Part shown: piece by piece, positions 59,301-64,000 of the stretch
Layout of the letters: the number at the start of each line of letters is the position of its first letter
Position numbering within the stretch: position 1 is the stretch's first letter
DNA from: Euonymus europaeus
Taxonomy: Eukaryota; Streptophyta; Magnoliopsida; Celastrales; Celastraceae
Length of the DNA stretch: 64,000 bases
NCBI GenBank assembly: GCA_963580455.1
Contig: OY756958.1
Location: 16,504,501-16,568,500 of the forward strand
Direction of reading: 5' to 3'
Made by a program: the position numbers and the translations under genes
The notes under the pieces: generated by a model
The model's input: the letters and a program-made list of their open reading frames with translations, nothing else
Told to the model about the DNA's origin: nothing
The model's database searches: none

Positions 59301-60813
59301 AAGTGCAATGGTAGGAATGAATTGTTAAAAGGTGTTGCTAAAAATATGATGACAAAGTTTAAAAAATATTGGGGAAGCAATGATAGCATGAATCCCTTGT
59401 TATTTGTTGCACTTGTTCTTGATCCTAGATACAAGATGAAGATGATAGATTTCTCTTTTGATTCTTTGTCGGGGGTAGCAATCAAAGTAAATGATACTTT
59501 GACACGGTATTAATAATATATATCTTGAAGATGATGGAGTCAGAGTGAAAAAGAGTGCATGTCAAAGTCAACAAGTTGGGAACACTGAACATGCCCCTAT
59601 GAATACAATGGCAACAATATTATCAAACTTTCAAAAACATGTTAAAGATTCTCAATCTTTGGAAAGTACTTTCTGAAGTTGAAAGATATTTGGCCGAGAG
59701 CTTGGAAGATGCCAATGGGGGATTTGATCTACTTGCATTGTGGAAGTTTAATGCAAGTAGATATCGGGTGTTTTTAATGATTGCAAGGGATGTCCTTGCA
59801 ATTCCGGTGTCTACAGTTGCCTATGAGTCCACATTTAGCACAACAGGGCGTGTTATTGATCCATTTTGTAGCTCTTTGGCACCTACCATGGTCGAGGCCC
59901 TCATTTGCACCCAAATTTGGATCCGTTCATCTTCTATTCCTATTAGTCTTCGAGATGCCATGGATGATGTCGAACGCTATGAAAAGCTTGAGAATGGTAA
60001 ACTTTTCTCTTTCATATTTTCATTACTTTGTTTTTTTTTAATGTTGCCAAATTATTTGCATCATAACTAATTAACTATGTCTGTTGTGCACAGAGTTTCG
60101 TGAAAAATTCGGTGTTCTTTGCGGAGATGATCATGCTATATAATTTTGTTGCTTGTACTTTGAAGTTTGGAGTGAATTAATCTACTATTTTACTGTTTTA
60201 ATTTTTGAATCTATTGCATTAATTTGATTTAGTTAATGTATTGTTGCTATTTGGCATTTGCTGGACCGATGTGGGCTTCTAAGCCGCCTTTTTAGATTGT
60301 AGCTACTATACTTATTATAATTTGTAAGTAACTAAACTAAGTGATAGTAAGTGTATTAGTCTATTAGAATTTATTTTAGTTTTAACTCTTTGAGGCCCAT
60401 CAAAAAAGGCCTAGCCCAATTGAAAACCGACCAAACCAAAGGGTCGGTTTCAATATATATTGAAACGTGATTGGTTGGTTTTCTACCAATTTTTTTTAAA
60501 AAATCGAACATTTCGATAGGGGCAAAAAATGGAAAATAATCAACCAAAACCGACCATTCACAGCCCTAAGCAGCACTGCATAACAACGACATTTCTAACA
60601 AACTTAAGACGGTATCCGAACTTGATTCTGCATTGTGTAGAAATTTTAACATGTAATTAACATCACTTGATAGATTTAATGAGAGTCAGGTAATCATTAA
60701 CTTTAATCATGATTTTTCCCCAATAATAACATATATGTATAAACCAAACTCTTGTTTTTTTCTTCTTCTTTAGTTTCCAACATTCAGTGAGGATGAGCAA
60801 AAGTGGAGCTTAA
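56303..60813 (+). CDS. Possible host-gene exons interrupted by the hAT element (hypothetical)
   Basis: If the hAT (56363-60568) and one 8 bp duplication are subtracted, 56303-56362 joins 60577-60652. The result is a 136-base open stretch (SSVTSTYFCHHTQQNPTAAL …, … KTVSELDSALCRNFN). It is preceded by CCCATTAG and followed by GTAATTAA. Splicing to 60774 (after CTTCTTCTTTAG) keeps the frame open to a TAA at 60811 (FQHSVRMSKSGA). That is a plausible penultimate exon and last exon. A candidate upstream exon, 56074-56157 (MDNILSKEGRLYRSFEN within it), does not join in phase. No family is recognised. An open stretch of this length can occur by chance, so this is tentative. Confidence 0.3.
56573..57036. 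mobile_element. MULE-type MITE (464 bp) inside the hAT element
   Basis: Near-perfect terminal inverted repeats of about 50 bases. The left begins CGGAAAAGCTCAGAGGCGGG and ends ATGCGGGATCCC. The right repeat, 56986-57036, is its inverse. A perfect 10 bp duplication TATATCATAT flanks it (56563-56572 and 57037-57046). Each repeat holds two GGGATCCC palindromes. Size, repeat length and duplication fit a non-autonomous Mutator-type element. The interior has short frames but no known domain. It must have landed after the hAT. Confidence 0.9.
57047..57899 (+). other. 5' leader of the hAT transposase gene with probable leader intron
   Basis: Non-coding. A good donor (CTTCAG|GTATTCTCC, intron from 57413) and acceptor (TGCTATTTGTAG, to 57882) would remove 470 bases just before the start codon at 57900. 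A leader intron is common in hAT genes. Splicing is inferred only. Confidence 0.45.
57900..60143 (+). pseudogene. hAT transposase (BED finger, RICESLEEPER-like)
   Basis: Start at ATG 57900 (MANEGELVPMM). Three nonsense codons lie in one otherwise continuous frame, at 57933 (TAG), 58416 (TGA) and about 58596 (TGA). The BED finger is at 58044-58190 (VWEHFRVLEKQVGRQRAFCK … NGTTSLSNHLVNVC). Next are DELPFSHVEGEGFKEFFHEI, RDTWTSIQNLNYMCLTAHF, the catalytic region (LTLTVDNVCSDN), LHVRCCANILNLIVGDGL and LDVPTRWNYTYEML. FVALVLDPRYKMKMIDFSFD follows, to 59480. A frameshift near 59510-59640 leads to the dimerisation domain (ARDVLAIPVSTVAYESTFST, GRVIDPFCSSLAPTMVEALI). A GT-AG intron at 59997-60093 keeps phase to the last exon (EFREKFGVLCGDDHAI, stop 60141). 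It would excise hAT elements. As it stands it is disabled. Confidence 0.93.
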
Positions 60814-61004
60814 ATGGGATTGGAGCCATTTGTTGATTTTGTATTGCTGCTACCACTTTTTGTGTCATCATTCATGGGAGCCACCAAATGGACAAAAGAC
60901 ATTGTTTTGTGTGATCTTATGAATTTGACAAAGGGGCATCTAAATGCACATGAATTTTGCTAAATGGACACTGTGGCAGTCCAATGTCAATGTCAAAGAC
61001 TTTC

Positions 61005-61142
61005 TCATTATCATGCCTAATGGTGCCTATTTATTGTGCCTATTTGGTAAATTCAAAAGCACTTTCCTCGTACACAGCATACGCATACTAAAAAATAGAT
61101 GCTCCTCATTATTATGCCTAGTGGTGCCTAGTTGTTGTGTCG
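61005..61142. repeat. Direct repeat, ~35 bp, two copies ~100 bp apart
   Basis: CTCATTATCATGCCTAATGGTGCC… (from 61005) and CTCATTATTATGCCTAGTGGTGCC… (from 61107), both followed by TA(T/G)TT(A/G)TTGTG. It lies in a non-coding stretch (60814-61387) in which I see nothing else. Confidence 0.6.
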
Positions 61143-61387
61143 TCCAACAAAGTAGAGATAATTAGTTAAAGACTCAGATGATGCCATGACATCTTGATTC
61201 TCTAAGGTGGCATGAGATTCCCATAACTTCCCAAGCCTATCTCATAATCACGAGGTGCAATGAAGTCCGTATAGGCATAGGACTAGGCATCATTCAAATG
61301 TCGCATACACAAATATATTAGACTACGCGTGATAACTTATATTGAATGTTGGCTATGTACTTGACCGTTGTATATAAGCCTTCAAGC

Positions 61388-61395
61388 TATAAATA
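61388..61395 (+). promoter_or_regulatory. TATA box (TATAAATA)
   Basis: TATAAATAGAAC is a textbook plant core promoter sequence. It lies 120 bases before an ATG, and the leader between them is pyrimidine-rich (CTCTCTCTCTCTAACCTC). Confidence 0.5.
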
Positions 61396-61510
61396 GAACA
61401 CAATACCACACTATTAATTCACACTTCTCAATCTCAATTCTCACACACTCTCTCTCTCTAACCTCTTACCTCTTCTCTTAACCTTTTACTCAATTTTTAT
61501 CCTTGCAAAT

Positions 61511-61979
61511 ATGAACCATTTGGAAGAAATGAGAGCTTGGGCCCAAGATGTACGAATTTCAAGTAGCAGTTCTAGTGATCATGTAAATATAGTTGTTGAA
61601 TATTTTGATTAATTATAGATTATAGATACTCAAGTGAAATTTTTTGTTAACAGGATTGTACTATCAGAAATGAAATGAAAAAAGAAGAAGAATTTTTGGG
61701 CGATTATGAAGAGAAAATTGCAGTTGACATTACAAAACAATTTTTAACTGAGACGGTATAACAATTAGGGAAATAATATGTCTTCTATTTTGAACATCTT
61801 TAGCAAACTTCTGTCAATTTATAACATTTATAAATTATTTTCAATTGTTTGATTGTTGTTGATTGATTGGATTCAAGCAATAGGGCAAAATTTTGGATTC
61901 ATCATCGTTACAAGAAGCTCATCATTATAGTTGCAAAACGATCGTAGTGGCATGTACAGAGAGAAGAAAATGTCCATGA
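61511..61979 (+). CDS. Hypothetical three-exon small gene
   Basis: An ATG at 61511 follows a TATA box and a CT-rich leader. Exon 1 is 61511-61582 (MNHLEEMRAWAQDVRISSSS). The intron is GT…TTGTTAACAG. Exon 2 is 61654-61755 (KKEEEFLGDYEEKIAVDITK). A second intron may end at CAATAG, with exon 3 at 61884-61979 (stop TGA). All three exons would join in phase 0, giving 90 residues. That product is acidic and serine-rich at the N-terminus. I do not recognise the family. It may be the 5' end of a longer gene or of an element-encoded protein cut short. The exon structure is my inference from splice signals. Confidence 0.35.
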
Positions 61980-62063
61980 AGTGAACAAGCACAAAAAGGC
62001 TTGATTGTCCTTTCAGACTTAAAGGGTTGAAACTAGATGGAGCTGATGATTGGATGGTAAGAT

Positions 62064-62260
62064 TAGGGTCGGGACTGGGTCGTTTATACCAGTTAACCAA
62101 CCTATTATCCGCTAACTATTATCGGACCAATACCCGACCCATAAGTGTCAGGTCGATAATTCTTACCGAACCATACAAGTTGGTTCGGATAATGGTTTTA
62201 AGAATAAGAGATGATCGATTGGCTGATAATATCAGCCAACTGACTATTTCCCAATAAAGA
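62064..62260. repeat. hAT-like subterminal repeat segment
   Basis: Contains AGGGTCGGGACTGGGTCG, ACCCGACCCATAAG, and an inverted pair ACCGAACCATACAAGTTGGT / GGTTCGG. It is the same motif style as the ends of hAT elements elsewhere in the window. No borders are defined. Confidence 0.35.
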
Positions 62261-62622
62261 TCCCATAGTCCATAAAGGCTGCCCGTGCTAGACTGCATCT
62301 GTGGCCAAATTCAAAATTAAATGATCTAGGCCACCATGGTCCATGCATCCATGCCAATTACATTACTCAAAGACAGTCAGTTGTCACTCAAGGCCCTACA
62401 TGTCAATTAAATTAACCCAAGTACCCAATTACTCAAGTAAAGAAACAAAGAAAGTTGACCCAATCATCCAACCCAACTAACAAAGTACCAAGTGCAAACA
62501 GGAACAACAAACCTCTCCTCTTTCATTTTCAATTTCATTACGAAACGGCGAAACCCTAGCAGAGTAGTAGGCCTTTCTAGCCAACCACTCAGTCTCCGTC
62601 ACCAATTCACCATCAATTCATC

Positions 62623-62673
62623 ATGGCATCACCATCACCACTCAGTCATTGCGGCATCATTCACAGCATCATC
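62623..62673 (+). CDS. Possible host-gene first exon, cut by an LTR insertion
   Basis: A leader containing GAAACCCTAGCAGAGTAG precedes an ATG at 62623. The frame reads MASPSPLSHCGIIHSII and is then broken at 62674 by TGTTGGAAAATATGCACTAG, the start of a copia-type LTR. AAACCCTAG leaders are common upstream of plant coding sequences, and a serine-rich MAS start is common in organelle-targeted proteins. That is only suggestive. The rest of the gene would lie beyond the inserted element, outside the window. Confidence 0.35.
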
Positions 62674-64000
62674 TGTTGGAAAATATGCACTAGCGAAAAT
62701 GTTTTAAAAATAAGAAACGCACATAGAAGTAATCGATAGAAAAATAGCTTTCAAAAATTTATTGTTAATTATGATTAATATGCATAATCTATGATAGATC
62801 TAATTGTTTAACTATTACGTACCTAGAGATCTCTCTAGATTAATCTCTAATAATAATCTATATCGAATGATGGAGCCAGATTGATTCAAAGCTCAATCCT
62901 GCAGATCTTCCAACGTATGCACTGATTCCCAAACTTGAATTCAAGGACGTGGACACCTTACACCAATAACCTAAAAATTAGAAATCAAAATTGTGGAGAA
63001 AATTAGAGAGTTGAATCCAACTGGAGTTTCAACGTTTGGAAAACAAAACACACTAGTGTGTGTTTATATAGAGGTCGGCCAATCTAGGGTTTCCTAATCC
63101 TAGGTGGCCGGCCTACACTCCTCTCCAATTAAGAACTCCAACCTCAATTAAGTTTCTTGATTCACTTAGTTTGGGCTTACATGGGCTATAGTGGGAACCA
63201 ACAAGGAAAAATAAAACATAGGCTTCCTACGGATTTAATTGTCATCCCAAACCCACGAGCAAAATTAAAATCCATAAACTATAATATATTCCACTAAAAT
63301 ATTATAGTTGCACTCCCCGTTTTATCTCAAATTGCATCTGAGCCTTTCGTTATAATCGTTCATTAAAATCCTCACGTTAAGTTACAGATACCCGTCAATT
63401 AAATATGCCACTGATATATAATATTTAATTGACATATTTAAATATTCATCGAGCTTACCGTTTAATTGGTAAATCAAAGTCGCGTACATCAAATGCACAC
63501 GTACCAATAATCTTTAATAAATTAAGATTATGAACAATGTCATAACGTTAGTGTGAGTGTACAATTTTCCATGTAGTCAGACTAGAAAAATTAACTCACA
63601 TGTAGTCCTAATCAATACACTCCAAGTGTGCTAGTATAGTAAGTTCAAGTTGTACCGCTTTCCGTAACTAAGATAGGCATACTGAAATACTATACTACAA
63701 CCCTGCCAACGGTTTGTCCAATTCCGTCTAAGCTGTGATCGTTTGCTTATATTCAATAGGAACTTATGAATTGATATTCTGTGTGTAAGCTAAACTCTAC
63801 ACACCAATTCATATACCGTATAGAATAAAAGACGCTCATGCCAATATGTCATTTTTCATATATAAAGTGCTAAACATATTTTATTCCAAATAAATAAACC
63901 GAGTTTGAATATTACATAAAATAATGACCTTTAGCATACTATCCCTTTCATTATCTATTCATTGCATCACCGTTTGTTTTTGTCCCTCATAAGATCTTGG
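62674..64000 (+). mobile_element. Ty1/copia-type LTR, runs off the window
   Basis: The sequence from 62674 (TGTTGGAAAATATGCACTAG) has the start of a long copia LTR. Later landmarks are TATATAGAGGTCGGCC (63066, a TATA-like site), a long AT-rich middle, and TTTATTCCAAATAAATAAAC near 63880. No LTR end, primer site or coding region is reached before 64000. The possible target duplication is TCATC (62669-62673), but its partner is out of view. Confidence 0.55.

Larger units (their letters stand above)
56363..60568 (+). mobile_element. hAT element with perfect 8 bp target duplication
   Basis: 4.2 kb. The left end is CAGGGTAGTTAAAATAAATC and the right end (inverse) is TAGGGCTGTGAATGGTCGG. AGCAGCAC lies on both sides (56355-56362, 60569-60576). 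Subterminal motifs (CGAACCGATCG, AACCGAACCGACC on the left, AACCGACC, GGTCGGTTT on the right) are typical transposase-binding clusters. A BED/hAT transposase is encoded on the plus strand. A 464 bp MULE-type MITE sits in the 5' non-coding part. The perfect duplication argues for moderate age. Confidence 0.92.

Noticed and set aside
1..64000. Search for tRNA, rRNA, organellar or viral insertions
   Set aside because: No cloverleaf with paired A and B boxes, no rRNA-like or chloroplast/mitochondrial gene stretch and no virus-specific gene order was noticed. The reverse transcriptases seen belong to LTR retrotransposons.

Overview
This window is nuclear DNA from a flowering plant. It is AT-rich and made almost entirely of transposable elements stacked inside one another. 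The support is plant-type element lineages: Ty3/gypsy of the Tat, Reina-like and Del/Tekay-like groups, Ty1/copia, hAT with BED fingers, and a FAR1-type Mutator element (MULE). GT-AG introns are also present, and bacterial or viral gene organisation is absent. Nothing in the sequence fixes the species. I see no intact host gene, no rRNA or tRNA gene and no CRISPR array.

Layout. 1-1000: decayed hAT transposase (minus strand). 2396-3275: a non-coding plant repeat. 3765-15801: a DNA element recognised by an inverted terminal repeat pair. It holds LTR-type sequence, which is split by a complete but broken 9.0 kb Tat-lineage retrotransposon (6135-15148, plus strand) with an antisense extra gene. 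16262-31963: a decayed Del/Tekay-like retrotransposon (minus strand). Its 3' LTR (16262-17435 plus 28098-28555) appears to be split by a second LTR (17436-28097), which in turn holds a complete 5.2 kb Reina-like chromovirus (17543-22722) and about 3.5 kb of AT-rich DNA. 32191-48154: a very large non-coding LTR element (LARD-like, minus strand) with 2-2.6 kb LTRs and an interior rich in tandem repeats. Its right-hand LTR was split by a 4.8 kb autonomous-type MULE (42056-46898) with long inverted repeats and a 10 bp target duplication. 49384-54035: remnant of a Ty1/copia element. 54306-55690: a small TTA-flanked element filled with a GC-rich minisatellite. 56363-60568: a hAT element with a perfect 8 bp target duplication, carrying a 464 bp MULE-type MITE in its leader region. 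61388-61979: a possible small spliced transcription unit. 62623-62673: the start of a possible host gene, broken by a copia-type LTR that runs off the window.

How the parts relate. Almost every coding stretch is for element replication: gag packages the RNA, protease/reverse transcriptase/RNase H/integrase copy and insert it, and the hAT and MULE transposases cut and paste. All visible pol or transposase frames carry stops or frameshifts, so this is a graveyard. The best-preserved structures are the MULE, the younger hAT and the two complete LTR elements. The nesting gives a relative order of insertion. The most interesting items are the spliced, antisense extra ORF of the Tat element; the giant non-coding LTR element with its periodic interior; the hAT inserted in what may be a host exon; and the broken first exon near 62.6 kb.
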